Source: an uncultured Alistipes sp. (lineage in GTDB: Bacteria > Bacteroidota > Bacteroidia > Bacteroidales > Rikenellaceae). From it: a DNA stretch of 42,499 nt. Of this stretch, positions 1 to 7,062 are shown in pieces; within the stretch, counting starts at the first letter, position 1, and each line of letters opens with the position of its first letter. Location of the stretch: NCBI GenBank assembly GCA_944321965.1, contig CALUNH010000019.1:1-42499 (forward strand), in the 5' to 3' direction. The notes under the pieces are model-generated. The model was not told the origin of the DNA, searched no databases, and was given only the letters and a program-made list of their open reading frames with translations. A program made the position numbers and the translations under genes.

Positions 1-240
1 ATCGAGCAGGACGCCGATATGGTGCTGTTCATCATGCGCCCGGAGTATTACGGCATTCAGACCATCGAGACGGGCCGTTACGGTACTATCTCCTCGCACG
101 GTGTCGGACGGTTCATCATCGCCAAACAGCGGGACGGTCGCACCGGGGAGGTTTGCTTTCGGTTCAACGGGAGTGTCACGAACCTCACCGACTACGACGG
201 CCCGGAGGAAGCACGGGATGTAAACTCCGGTCCTTTTTGA
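1..240 (+). CDS. DnaB-type replicative helicase, C-terminal fragment (5' end outside window)
   Basis: The frame is open from base 1 and ends at a TGA at 238-240, so only the last 79 residues are seen. They read I-E-Q-D-A-D-M-V-L-F, then an R-P-E-Y-Y stretch, and later I-A-K-Q-R-D-G-R-T-G-E-V. These match the end of the DnaB RecA-like motor domain (the 'IEQDAD.V.F..R...Y' and 'KqRnGptG' blocks, the second holding the arginine finger region). The family unwinds DNA at the replication fork as a hexamer. Its position just before phage-like genes and next to DnaA-like boxes suggests a copy belonging to a phage or integrative element rather than the chromosomal dnaB; this is inference. The start and N-terminal domain lie outside the window. 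Confidence 0.85.
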   Translation: MEQDADMVLFIMRPEYYGIQTIETGRYGTISSHGVGRFIIAKQRDGRTGEVCFRFNGSVTNLTDYDGPEEARDVNSGPF

Positions 241-275
241 CGAAAAGCGCGGTATTTTCGCTCGGAATTGTTTGG

Positions 276-292
276 GTGGATAAGTTATCCAC
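276..292. promoter_or_regulatory. Palindrome of two head-to-head DnaA-like boxes
   Basis: GTGGATAA, a single G, then TTATCCAC form a perfect 17-base palindrome. With the following A, positions 285-293 read TTATCCACA, the consensus DnaA box. The opposite strand gives the same box except for the last base. It lies 35 bases after the helicase stop codon. It could be an initiator-protein or repressor site of the element, or a DnaA titration site. The match is seen directly; the function is inferred. Confidence 0.45.
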
Positions 293-435
293 AACGTGAA
301 AAACAATCGAAATTTCGGGTCGCAAAGAGGATGACGGATTCGATGCCCGTCACCGGGCTGCAGAATGAAAAAGGGCAACCCCGAAGGATCACCCAAAGAC
401 GCAGAACAAAGATAGTGATTTTTCGGGTTTGCAAC

Positions 436-723
436 ATGACGAAACGAGAACTTATCGACAGCATCGCAAGGGAAAGACTGGTCGAGCGGCTGGTGACGAA
501 CGTCTGCCGCCGTCACCATCGGGCGATTCCCGATCTTGTGCAGATGGTCTACGAGGCCCTGCTCAAATATGACGGGCAGAAACTGATGCGCATCCATGAT
601 CGTGGCGCGTTGAACTTCTTTATCGTGCGGGTTATCGGGAATCTGTATTTTTCGCAGACCAGTTCTTATTATCGACAGATTCGGAAATTCTCCCGAATGA
701 GCGACGAGTTGAGAGATGAATGA
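436..723 (+). CDS. Small sigma-70 region 2-like protein (one half of a putative split sigma factor)
   Basis: This is a 95-residue protein from ATG 436; the frame stays open upstream to 268, but the upstream part is low-complexity and has no family look. Residues ~30-85 carry D-L-V-Q-M-V-Y-E-A-L-L followed by a helix N-F-F-I-V-R-V-I-G-N-L-Y-F and a basic R-Q-I-R-K-F-S-R end. This follows the pattern of sigma-70 region 2 (core-binding 'DLvQevf..l' helix, then the '-10'-reading helix '.Wl..ia.N...d..R'). There is no region 4. The stop overlaps the next gene by 8 bases (716-723), and that gene carries a region 4-like domain, which suggests the two are translated together and act as a pair. Known precedent for a two-chain sigma is SigO-RsoA of Bacillus subtilis. 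A late-gene activator role is inferred from the downstream tail genes. Confidence 0.6.
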   Translation: MTKRELIDSIARERLVERLVTNVCRRHHRAIPDLVQMVYEALLKYDGQKLMRIHDRGALNFFIVRVIGNLYFSQTSSYYRQIRKFSRMSDELRDE

Positions 724-1006
724 CGATCGACAAACTCAATTCCACCTCATAGCGGAGGAGTACACGGCCAGTAAGGGAGTGTTCGACGAGGACGACGCCC
801 GCGTACGCCGCTGCAAGGAGGCGCTGCGCAGGCTTTCGGACACCGACCGTCGGCTGTTCATCCTCTATGCCGACATAGGCAGCGTTCGCAAGATGTCGCA
901 GATGCTCGGGGTCAGCAAGTCGACGGTGCAGAACCGCGTAACCGAGATTCGTCGGAAGATTATCGAGTCGATGATGCAGACCCGAAGAAACAGGGAAAAT
1001 GAGTAA
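716..1006 (+). CDS. Small sigma-70 region 4-like HTH protein (second half of a putative split sigma factor)
   Basis: This protein has 96 residues, starting at an ATG inside the last codons of the previous gene. Residues ~32-85 read as a sigma region 4: a basic helix ending L-R-R-L-S-D-T-D-R-R-L-F-I-L-Y-A-D-I-G, then S-V-R-K-M-S-Q-M-L-G-V-S-K-S-T-V-Q-N-R-V as the helix-turn-helix, then a basic tail. This is the '-35'-recognition domain pattern ('L....r.vf.l.....s..eiA..lgvs..tV...l'). The first 30 residues are acidic and unrecognised. It lacks region 2, which is supplied by the overlapping upstream gene. Alternatively it could be a stand-alone LuxR/sigma4-type phage regulator. The fold call is good; the partnership is an inference. 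Confidence 0.65.
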   Translation: MNDDRQTQFHLIAEEYTASKGVFDEDDARVRRCKEALRRLSDTDRRLFILYADIGSVRKMSQMLGVSKSTVQNRVTEIRRKIIESMMQTRRNRENE

Positions 1007-1027
1007 ACAAACCAAAACTATGCAAGT

Positions 1028-1573
1028 ATGATAACCAACTACAACAGCCTCACGGTAGGCAAGTATGATGCCCTGCTTCGAGCACGGGCCGACCACGAAG
1101 GAGACACGAACGAATTGAACCTTCACGTGCTGTCGATTCTCTCGGACATGACCGTCGACCAGCTCCTCGATCTGAAGGTCCCGGAGTTTCGGACAATGAT
1201 GGACCGTGCCGGGTTCCTTTGCACGGCGCCCCGGCCGTCGGAGGTAGCCAGGCAGTACCGGTTCGGGGATATGACCCTCGTGCCCGTGACCGATGTCCGG
1301 AAGATGACGGCTATTCAGGGGATGAATATTCAGACCTACGCCGGGAATTTTGAACAGAACCTTGTGCCGCTCCTGGCGTGCGTACTCGTGCCGAAGGGCA
1401 AGAAGTACAACGAGGGATACGACATCCTCGAAGTGCAGCGGGCGATCTGGCAATACCTGCCGATTACCGATGCCCTGGGTCTCTTGAACGAGTTTGCGGT
1501 TGGTACTTTGACTACCTCAACGGCAATTATGCAACGTGAGATCCGGAACATGAGTCGAATGAATAACAAGTAG
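1028..1573 (+). CDS. Hypothetical phage protein, candidate tail assembly chaperone
   Basis: This is a 181-residue protein with no signal peptide or membrane segment. I do not recognise a domain in it. It sits 5 bases before the tape-measure-like gene, the place where tail assembly chaperones are usually encoded in tailed phages. It is mostly helical by composition and has a central K-K-Y-N-E-G-Y-D stretch. No slippery heptamer with a -1 extension was seen near its end, so a classical G/GT-type frameshift is not supported. A neighbouring ATG at 1019 opens only three codons and is not a start. The functional name rests on position alone. Confidence 0.5.
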   Translation: MITNYNSLTVGKYDALLRARADHEGDTNELNLHVLSILSDMTVDQLLDLKVPEFRTMMDRAGFLCTAPRPSEVARQYRFGDMTLVPVTDVRKMTAIQGMNIQTYAGNFEQNLVPLLACVLVPKGKKYNEGYDILEVQRAIWQYLPITDALGLLNEFAVGTLTTSTAIMQREIRNMSRMNNK

Positions 1574-1578
1574 CAGTT

Positions 1579-3777
1579 ATGGCAGAAGATATCAAACGAG
1601 TAATCGAGGTGGATGCGACATCCAGTTCGAAGACCATCCGCGAGCTCCGGGAAGAGATCGAGAAACTAAAGAAGTCGCTCTCTGAGTTGACGGCCGGCAC
1701 CAAGGAGTTTGCCGATGCGCAGGCCCGAATGTCGCAGGCGCAGGAAGAGGTCAACCAGGCGATGGAGATCACCGCCAAGGACGAGGATGCGCAGGTCAAG
1801 AGTATGCAGGAGCTTCGGGCGATCATCGACGAGAACACGGGGTCATTCGGCTTCCTCGTGGCCCGGATGCAGGAGTTGAAGGTAGGCATCGACGCCACCA
1901 ACGCCCGGATCAAGCAGATCACCAAGGATTACGACGAGGGTCGGATGGCCGTCGACGACTACAACCAGGAGCTGCAGGAGAACCTGGAAGAGTTGCAGAA
2001 GCTCCGCACGGAGCAAAGCGACGTCCGCTCCTCGCTGAACGCCTCGACAAAGGCTCTGCTCTCTGCCAAAGGTTCCTACGTCGAGATGTCGCAGACGCTG
2101 GGACAGCTCCGCAATGCCTACCGGCAGTTGAGCAAGGAGCAGCGGGAGGGCGCCGTCGGCACCGAAATGCTGGGGCAGATCAAGCTGCTCGATGCGGAGT
2201 TGAAGGAGGTCGACGCCTCGATGGGTAACTTCCAGCGCAACGTAGGCGGATACGAAGAGGCATTGAAGCAGGTGTTGCCGCCGCAGGCCGGACTGATTAT
2301 CGACCTCGGCAAGTTGAGCGTCGAGGGTGGTGGCATTCCGTCGCTGTTCACCGGCATGAAGAACAGCATCGTCGGCATGACGAAGGCAGCCGTCGCCTTC
2401 ATCGCCACGCCGCTGGGTATGGTGCTGACAGCTCTTGCTGCCGCCGCTGGCGCCGCCTTCGCTCTGTTCAATGCCCGTAACAAGGAGATCGAGAAGCAGG
2501 CGGAAGCAAGTGCGGAGGCGTTAGAAAAACAGAAGGAGCAGATGGACCGTCTGTCGAGTGATATAGACTACACGATCCGGCTTCTCCGGGCGCAGGGCAA
2601 GGAGACCGAGGCCAATGCGATGGAAATGCAGAAGTACAAGGATGCTATGACTGCAGCGGCGTTTGCTTACAGCAAATTCAAGGACGAATACGATAAAATG
2701 TCCAAGAAGGAGAGAGAGGCGAACGAAGAGAATCGGAAGGCTCTATTGGATCGATTCGTCGAGGCCCGTGATGCTTACGAAAACTATCTGCGGGATCTCG
2801 ATGTCAAACACGCTGAAGAAGTCACCGCCGAGCGGAAGAAAAACGCCGAGCTTGCAGCGGAGCAGCGCAAGGCTGCCGCCGAGAAGCAGCGCATCGCCGA
2901 AGAGACGAACACCGCCATCCGTGAGGCCAACGCCGCATTCCGGGATGAAACGGCCCTGATGCAGGCCGAGCAGGGTGCCGGCACGCAGAGCGGGGATCTC
3001 GCCCTGGCGCAGGAGCAGTTCCGGCAGGAGCTGGCCGCCTTCGAGGCGATGGTCGACGAGAAGCAGATCGCCGAGGAGCTGGCGATGGAGCGTCGCAAAC
3101 TGATGCTCGAACAATATGGGCAGGAGATCGCCGAGATTCAGGCCAAGTATCTGAAGCAGGAGAACGATCAGCTTCTCAAAGCGCTCGACGAGGAGATGTC
3201 TGCCGAGTTCGAAGCCGACAAGAAACGGCTTGCCGCAACGAAAAAAAGCAACGATGATCGGGAACGTTTGGCAGTTGAGGCGTATAAGAACAGAATGCAG
3301 TTGGCCAATCAAACGGCGGCACTTCTTCAAACATCCGCCCAACTTGTTGGAGAGAGTACGGTTGCGGGGAAAGCTGCAGCCATAGCTGCTACAACCATCA
3401 ACACCTGGGCCAGTGCCGAAGAGGCCTATCGTGCGGCCTTCAATCCCGGTGGGGTATGGTCCCCGGCTCTCGGTGCCGTATATATGGCAAGTGCGATAGC
3501 GACCGGATTCATGAACCTGAAAAACATCATGGCCGTGAATACCTCTTCGAGCACTGGATCGGGAGTGTCTTCGGCTACGCCAACGGTCAGCACTCCGGCG
3601 GTCGTCACACCCCCGGCCGTGGTGCAGGAGGTCACAACGGTCCGCTCGCTTACTGGAGCCAGCGAGGAGGAACGGCTCAATCAGATGGCCAGCGACCAGC
3701 GTGTCTACCTGGTCTATTCGGACGTCGAGCAGGCTGGAAAGAGGGTGCAGGTACAGCAGTCGGAGACGAGTTTCTGA
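1579..3777 (+). CDS. Tape-measure-like phage tail protein
   Basis: The protein has 732 residues. The first ~230 are heptad-rich coiled coil (repeated E-L-R-E-E-I-E-K-L-K-K and Q-E-L-Q-E-N-L-E-E-L type stretches), followed by a G-Y-E-E-A-L-K junction. A hydrophobic region lies at ~270-300 (V-A-F-I-A-T-P-L-G-M-V-L-T-A-L-A-A-A-A-G-A-A), and a second long coiled coil at ~305-590 is rich in A, E, K and Q. The end is Thr/Val/Ser-rich. This layout is that of siphophage tape-measure proteins, which set tail length and carry membrane-active segments. It is short for the class. It is the last gene of its transcription unit: a terminator follows at 3802 and no distal tail, tip or lysis gene comes after, so the tail module is incomplete here. 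A coiled-coil protein of other function is possible. Confidence 0.7.
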   Translation: MAEDIKRVIEVDATSSSKTIRELREEIEKLKKSLSELTAGTKEFADAQARMSQAQEEVNQAMEITAKDEDAQVKSMQELRAIIDENTGSFGFLVARMQELKVGIDATNARIKQITKDYDEGRMAVDDYNQELQENLEELQKLRTEQSDVRSSLNASTKALLSAKGSYVEMSQTLGQLRNAYRQLSKEQREGAVGTEMLGQIKLLDAELKEVDASMGNFQRNVGGYEEALKQVLPPQAGLIIDLGKLSVEGGGIPSLFTGMKNSIVGMTKAAVAFIATPLGMVLTALAAAAGAAFALFNARNKEIEKQAEASAEALEKQKEQMDRLSSDIDYTIRLLRAQGKETEANAMEMQKYKDAMTAAAFAYSKFKDEYDKMSKKEREANEENRKALLDRFVEARDAYENYLRDLDVKHAEEVTAERKKNAELAAEQRKAAAEKQRIAEETNTAIREANAAFRDETALMQAEQGAGTQSGDLALAQEQFRQELAAFEAMVDEKQIAEELAMERRKLMLEQYGQEIAEIQAKYLKQENDQLLKALDEEMSAEFEADKKRLAATKKSNDDRERLAVEAYKNRMQLANQTAALLQTSAQLVGESTVAGKAAAIAATTINTWASAEEAYRAAFNPGGVWSPALGAVYMASAIATGFMNLKNIMAVNTSSSTGSGVSSATPTVSTPAVVTPPAVVQEVTTVRSLTGASEEERLNQMASDQRVYLVYSDVEQAGKRVQVQQSETSF

Positions 3778-3801
3778 TACCCACGCCCCGAAATCAAACA
3801 G

Positions 3802-3834
3802 AAACAGCCACCTCAACGGGTGGCTGTTTCTGTC
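3802..3834 (+). terminator. Intrinsic terminator after the tape-measure-like gene
   Basis: An 11-bp stem (AAACAGCCACC with GGTGGCTGTTT) around a short loop is followed by a T-rich tract. It lies 25 bases after the stop codon at 3777 and ends the phage-like operon. The minus-strand gene that ends at 3866 converges on the same hairpin. Confidence 0.75.
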
Positions 3835-3865
3835 TTCTGATCGGCTTGCCGCAATGCGGGAGGCC

Positions 3866-4864
3866 TTATTTCCGGTGTTTGATCTCCGCTTCCAGCTCTT
3901 TCAACTGCTCCATATCCTCCCGGTCGGCTTCGATAGCATCCCTGCGTTTTCTGCGGGCATTGAATTCTTCATAGACCCGGTAGGCGAAAGCGTCTTTTTG
4001 CTCCTTGCCAACGGACCCGGCATTGGATAAAAGGGGCTGATCGTTGGATACCAGTATTTTGTCGACATTCTCCCTCCAAAATCCCATCGTAAGGTCTTTC
4101 CGGTTTTTGGCTCGGAACTCGGCCGTTTCCAGGAAGATCACAACCAGCCGATTCAAAGAGTCGAGTTCGTCGTGCGTCAGGTAGTTTTTGGCGATAATAA
4201 CGTCCTGCTTGCGGACTACGGCGCCCTTCCAGGAGGTAAGTCCCATATTGGGGGCGTCAGCATCGGCGCGCTGCATCACGATCTCCGCGGATGTGTGCCC
4301 CGTTATGGCATAGAGGAGCTTATTTTGCGTTTCGGCATAGAACATCTGTGTAGCCTTGTCCGTCGGATCGTAGTCACTGCTCAATGCAAACAGATCGCGC
4401 ACCTTCTGATAGAATCGCTTTTCCGAGGCCCGTATATCCCGAATGCGATCCAACAACTCGTCGAAGTAGTCGGGCCGTCCGTCCGGGTTTTTCAGACGTT
4501 CGTCGTCGATAACGAACCCTTTGCGGAGGTATTCGGTGAGATTGCGGTTTGCCCATTGGCGGAATTGTACACCACGGATGGAACGAACGCGGAAACCTAT
4601 CGCCAAAATCATCTCCAACGAGTAGAATTTGACCTGATAGGGCTTGCCATTTGTCGCAACTGTTAAGAAATACTTAATAGTTGAATCCGCGGCTAACTCT
4701 TTTTCTTTTAGTATGTTATTTATGTGCTGGCTGATGTTGGGAACAGAGGTGGCAAAAAGTTCGGCAATCTGCGTTTGATTGAGCCAAACCGAACCGTCGC
4801 GGGCCAACAGGGAAACGCGGCTTTTCCCATCCACCGAATTGTATAGGATCAACTCTTGTTCCAT
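3866..4864 (-). CDS. rhuM: RhuM-family protein
   Basis: A 332-residue cytoplasmic protein. The N-terminus (L-Y-N-S-V-D-G, then V-W-L-N-Q-T-Q-I-A-E-L-F and I-S-Q-H-I-N-N-I-L) is the typical RhuM/Virul_Fac winged-helix-like start. It is followed by Y-S-L-E-M-I-L-A-I-G-F-R-V-R-S and F-R-Q-W-A-N, and a charged, helical C-terminus. RhuM was first named on a Salmonella pathogenicity island; homologues occur widely on mobile elements, and a molecular role is not settled. The chosen ATG at 4864 lies 2 bases after the stop of the XRE gene upstream; a longer frame to 4903 would overlap that gene and lacks family similarity. It is probably co-transcribed with the XRE regulator from the promoter near 5133-5163. 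Confidence 0.85.
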   Translation of the reverse strand: MEQELILYNSVDGKSRVSLLARDGSVWLNQTQIAELFATSVPNISQHINNILKEKELAADSTIKYFLTVATNGKPYQVKFYSLEMILAIGFRVRSIRGVQFRQWANRNLTEYLRKGFVIDDERLKNPDGRPDYFDELLDRIRDIRASEKRFYQKVRDLFALSSDYDPTDKATQMFYAETQNKLLYAITGHTSAEIVMQRADADAPNMGLTSWKGAVVRKQDVIIAKNYLTHDELDSLNRLVVIFLETAEFRAKNRKDLTMGFWRENVDKILVSNDQPLLSNAGSVGKEQKDAFAYRVYEEFNARRKRRDAIEADREDMEQLKELEAEIKHRK

Positions 4865-4866
4865 GA

Positions 4867-5112
4867 TTATTTCTTTTCTCTGATCTCCAATACGGCTCCG
4901 CAATGCGGGCAGGTGATCGTGTTCGTCGGCTGCGGGGCGAACAGCTCCGGAATCGTTACCCCCAGGGCGGCGGCAATCTCTTCCAGCCGCTTCAAAGGAG
5001 GATTCCCTTTATCGCTAATTGCGATGCTTAATCCGGTTTCAGTCATCCCAAGAATCCCTGCAAGTTCTTTTGCGGTCATCCCTTTTTCTTTCAATAACTC
5101 TTTAACTCGCAT
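4867..5112 (-). CDS. XRE-family regulator with C-terminal zinc-ribbon-like motif
   Basis: An 81-residue protein. Residues ~1-55 are a Cro/C1 helix-turn-helix (K-E-L-L-K-E-K-G-M-T-A-K-E-L-A-G-I-L-G-M-T, then L-S-I-A-I-S-D and L-K-R-L-E-E-I-A-A-A-L-G-V). The tail holds T-C-P-H-C-G-A-V-L, one half of a zinc-knuckle, so metal binding would need a dimer or other ligands. The start at 5112 fits the helix 1 of the domain and sits about 20 bases downstream of a good -7 box; the longer frame to 5268 runs through both promoters and is rejected. It diverges from the gene at 5262, and the shared 150-base AT-rich gap makes it a likely autorepressor of both directions, as in phage immunity switches. Confidence 0.8.
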   Translation of the reverse strand: MRVKELLKEKGMTAKELAGILGMTETGLSIAISDKGNPPLKRLEEIAAALGVTIPELFAPQPTNTITCPHCGAVLEIREKK

Positions 5113-5132
5113 TTTGGTCGTATTTATATTCG

Positions 5133-5163
5133 CAAATATACTAATGTTTACATAATCGTCAAA
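5133..5163 (-). promoter_or_regulatory. Bacteroidetes-type promoter for the XRE-RhuM unit
   Basis: On the minus strand TTTG (5160-5163) and TATATTTG (5133-5140) are separated by 19 bases, matching the -33 TTTG / -7 TAnnTTTG consensus exactly. The XRE start codon at 5112 is 20 bases downstream. Confidence 0.75.
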
Positions 5164-5199
5164 AAATTTTAATAGTGTTTTGATTTTTGTTGTAAAATA

Positions 5200-5231
5200 T
5201 TTGGATGAAATCAAAATGATATTTATATTTG
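5200..5231 (+). promoter_or_regulatory. Bacteroidetes-type promoter for the 5262 gene
   Basis: TTTG (5200-5203) and TATATTTG (5224-5231) are 20 bases apart, a full match to the -33/-7 consensus. The start codon at 5262 lies 30 bases downstream. It stands back to back with the XRE promoter, only about 37 bases away. Confidence 0.75.
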
Positions 5232-5261
5232 CGTCGTGATAATCAAAACAGCAATTAAACC

Positions 5262-5555
5262 ATGACACCCGCCACCCGTACCGAGATTCAGCACTTCGCC
5301 AAGCAGATCGCCGATTATGTCACTTTCAAGTGCGACGGCGAAAGCGAAGGTTTCGAGATCATCCACAACGGTTATATCGCTTTTGTCAACTATGAGGCCG
5401 AATATCGTGCCGTCCGGGGCGGTGACAGCTACTGCGGGATGTGGGAGATGGTCCCCGAGCTGGTCAGCGAGCAGACGACCGTCGAGGCCGTATGGGATGA
5501 AGAGGGTAACGAGTATCCCGAACTTGCCGACGCTTTGCAGGTGCTGTTGAACTAA
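5262..5555 (+). CDS. Hypothetical small acidic protein
   Basis: A 97-residue acidic, soluble protein starting with M-T-P-A-T-R-T-E-I-Q-H. I do not recognise a family. It has two Cys (~26 and ~58), several Trp and Tyr, and ends V-W-D-E-E-G-N-E-Y-P-E-L. It has its own promoter and is the first of a series of small forward genes (5262-6855) in the element. A GC-rich hairpin at 5615-5640 (CCCCGGCGG with CCGCCGGGG) lies between it and the next gene and could attenuate read-through. The coding call rests on the promoter, a good codon pattern and a clean start; no function can be given. Confidence 0.65.
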   Translation: MTPATRTEIQHFAKQIADYVTFKCDGESEGFEIIHNGYIAFVNYEAEYRAVRGGDSYCGMWEMVPELVSEQTTVEAVWDEEGNEYPELADALQVLLN

Positions 5556-5656
5556 CAAACAAACCGGCTCTCTTACCTTCCGCGAATAGGTACTATCACA
5601 CCACGCAACGAAGCCCCCGGCGGTAATCCGGCCGCCGGGGTAACAGAGAGCCCCAA

Positions 5657-5986
5657 ATGAAAATAACCATGAAACGAACCGATTTATCAAACATCATGCG
5701 TCGTGCCTGGGCGCTGTTCCGCACGACGGGCAAAACTTTCTCCGTATGTCTTTCGAAGGCGTGGGGTCTTTACCGGCTTACCCGCCGGATGCGGGTCGGT
5801 GTCGTTCGATTTGCCTACGAAAAGGCCGACGGCACGCTGCGCCGGGCCTGCGGTACGCTGCAGGATATCGCCGTCACGATCAAAGGTACCGGACGCCCGG
5901 ACGATGGTCGCACGGTCAAGTATTACGACATCGAGGCTGCCGGTTGGCGGTCGTTCAAAGTGGAAAACCTTGTAACAATATATTGA
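5657..5986 (+). CDS. SH3-like beta-barrel small protein (DUF2693-like)
   Basis: A 109-residue basic protein. The N-terminal ~35 residues form an amphipathic helix (R-R-A-W-A-L-F-R-T-T-G-K-T-F-S-V-C-L-S-K-A-W) of the type seen at the start of many small Bacteroidales mobile-element proteins. The C-terminal half reads V-R-F-A-Y-E-K-A-D-G-T-L-R-R-A-C-G-T-L, then Y-Y-D-I-E-A-A-G-W-R-S-F-K-V-E-N-L, which matches the DUF2693/WYL_2-type small beta-barrel ('V.F.Y.K.dGt.R.a.GTL ... Y.Dl....WRsFk.e.l'). Such barrels may bind nucleic acid, but the role is unknown. An internal ATG at 5669 is an alternative start. It lies 3 bases before the next gene. Confidence 0.7.
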   Translation: MKITMKRTDLSNIMRRAWALFRTTGKTFSVCLSKAWGLYRLTRRMRVGVVRFAYEKADGTLRRACGTLQDIAVTIKGTGRPDDGRTVKYYDIEAAGWRSFKVENLVTIY

Positions 5987-5989
5987 GCT

Positions 5990-6319
5990 ATGGAAAAGAA
6001 AGTAATCAGAATCGAAGCGGAACCGACCCGGGAGGATGCCAACCGGATCATCGCCGAGCGCCGGGAGACGGTCCGGGCTTATGTCCTGGAGAAATTGAGG
6101 GAGTTCGATATGCCGCAACCTGTTTGCGATTTGCGTTTCGGATTGTGGCCTTTTCGGTCGGAAAATCCTTATGGTGAGATTATCAACGCGGCAAACTATA
6201 TGCACTCGGCAATGATGAATGCGTGGTATTTCTTTTTTGAGGCAGAACACCTGCGCCGCGAGTTGGCCGAGTTGAAAGGCCGCGAGATCGAGGATGTGAA
6301 ATGTACGGTACTTGGATAA
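5990..6319 (+). CDS. Hypothetical element protein
   Basis: A 109-residue soluble protein, first codon 3 bases after the previous stop, so very likely in the same operon. It is helical and charged at both ends (R-R-E-T-V-R-A-Y-V-L-E-K-L-R-E near 22-36; R-R-E-L-A-E-L-K-G-R-E at the end) with an aromatic middle (M-M-N-A-W-Y-F-F-F-E). I do not recognise a domain. The sequence has no signal peptide or membrane span. Its place among small genes of the element suggests an accessory role. Confidence 0.65.
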   Translation: MEKKVIRIEAEPTREDANRIIAERRETVRAYVLEKLREFDMPQPVCDLRFGLWPFRSENPYGEIINAANYMHSAMMNAWYFFFEAEHLRRELAELKGREIEDVKCTVLG

Positions 6320-6332
6320 TTCAGACAAAGCC

Positions 6333-6466
6333 ATGACAATCGAAAATTTGAAAATGCAAAGTTGAGCCTTGTGACGGCCGGATACCTGGGGGTATATATC
6401 AAATTGTCGAACTTGCTCGGCGAAGTGTCGGAGATCACCGAACGGGAATACTCTTCGGAAATATGA
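6333..6466 (+). pseudogene. Short frameshifted reading frame
   Basis: An ATG at 6333 opens M-T-I-E-N-L-K and then stops after ten codons. In the other frame the sequence continues A-K-L-S-L-V-T-A-G-Y-L-G-V-Y-I-K-L-S-N-L-L to a TGA at 6464-6466. Adding one A in the AAAA run near 6351 joins the two into a protein of ~44 residues. It is either a small broken gene or a single-base error in the sequence. The follow-on part looks protein-like (hydrophobic/charged alternation) but belongs to no family I know. Confidence 0.3.
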
Positions 6467-6540
6467 TCTACCTTCATTCTATCTACAACAGCTACAGTAA
6501 GGTATAATTTTTGGTATAAACAAATACCTGAATTATAGAT

Positions 6541-6855
6541 ATGGTTACTGCATACGAAGCATTTGAATACTATTCACAACTTGAATCCAGGTGCGAAGAG
6601 CTGGAGAAAAGGATGGCTTCGTTGACGGACATATCCCGATTCGACAACGTGGCCCTATCGGCAGGTGAGGCCGCTCGGCTGATCGGCATAGACCGGAAGT
6701 CGGTCATCGACTACGCAAGGCGAGGTTTGCTGAAACTGCATCACACGTCGAGGGACGAGAAGATCATGCTGGTGGCCTCGGACGTGCTGACGAAGACCGC
6801 CGAGGAGCTGCGTCGGGCAAAGCGGAGATTGAAATGGAACTTGAAAGATGAATAG
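6541..6855 (+). CDS. Small helix-turn-helix (excisionase-like) DNA-binding protein
   Basis: A 104-residue protein. An N-terminal short coiled coil (L-E-S-R-C-E-E-L-E-K-R-M) is followed by V-A-L-S-A-G-E-A-A-R-L-I-G-I-D-R-K-S-V-I-D-Y-A-R-R-G-L-L, a MerR/HTH_17-type helix-turn-helix with the usual 'G.L' wing start, then a basic tail. Proteins of this kind on Bacteroidales elements serve as excisionases or small transcription regulators. Its position as the last gene before the tRNA-side border fits a recombination directionality role, but no integrase is visible in the window. It has a clean ATG after ~70 bases of AT-rich DNA. Confidence 0.65.
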   Translation: MVTAYEAFEYYSQLESRCEELEKRMASLTDISRFDNVALSAGEAARLIGIDRKSVIDYARRGLLKLHHTSRDEKIMLVASDVLTKTAEELRRAKRRLKWNLKDE

Positions 6856-7026
6856 GGTAGACAACTTGCATCTTTGCCAACTATGATCCACGCAACCGGG
6901 TACCGGCCGCCACGAGGACGCCAGGTTGCAGGTATTCGCTCCTGGTATTTCATTGTTCTGCGAGGTACGAATGCGGATAAAATCGGCCGATTTGTGTGTA
7001 AATTGTGTACCGGAGGAAAAAGAGAA

Positions 7027-7050
7027 GGAGTTACAACGATTTGTAACTCC
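7027..7050 (-). terminator. Intrinsic terminator after tRNA-Met
   Basis: A perfect 10-bp stem (GGAGTTACAA with TTGTAACTCC) around CGAT. On the minus strand it is followed by a T-rich stretch and lies 13 bases after the tRNA 3' end. On the plus strand it is also followed by TTGATTTTT, so it may work in both directions. Confidence 0.7.
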
Positions 7051-7062
7051 TTGATTTTTAGG

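Noticed and set aside
366-416. A 16-codon ORF before the split sigma genes
   Set aside because: Too short, no ribosome binding site seen and no homologue known to me.
6971-7054. A 27-codon forward ORF before the tRNA
   Set aside because: It runs through the tRNA terminator hairpin and has no other support.
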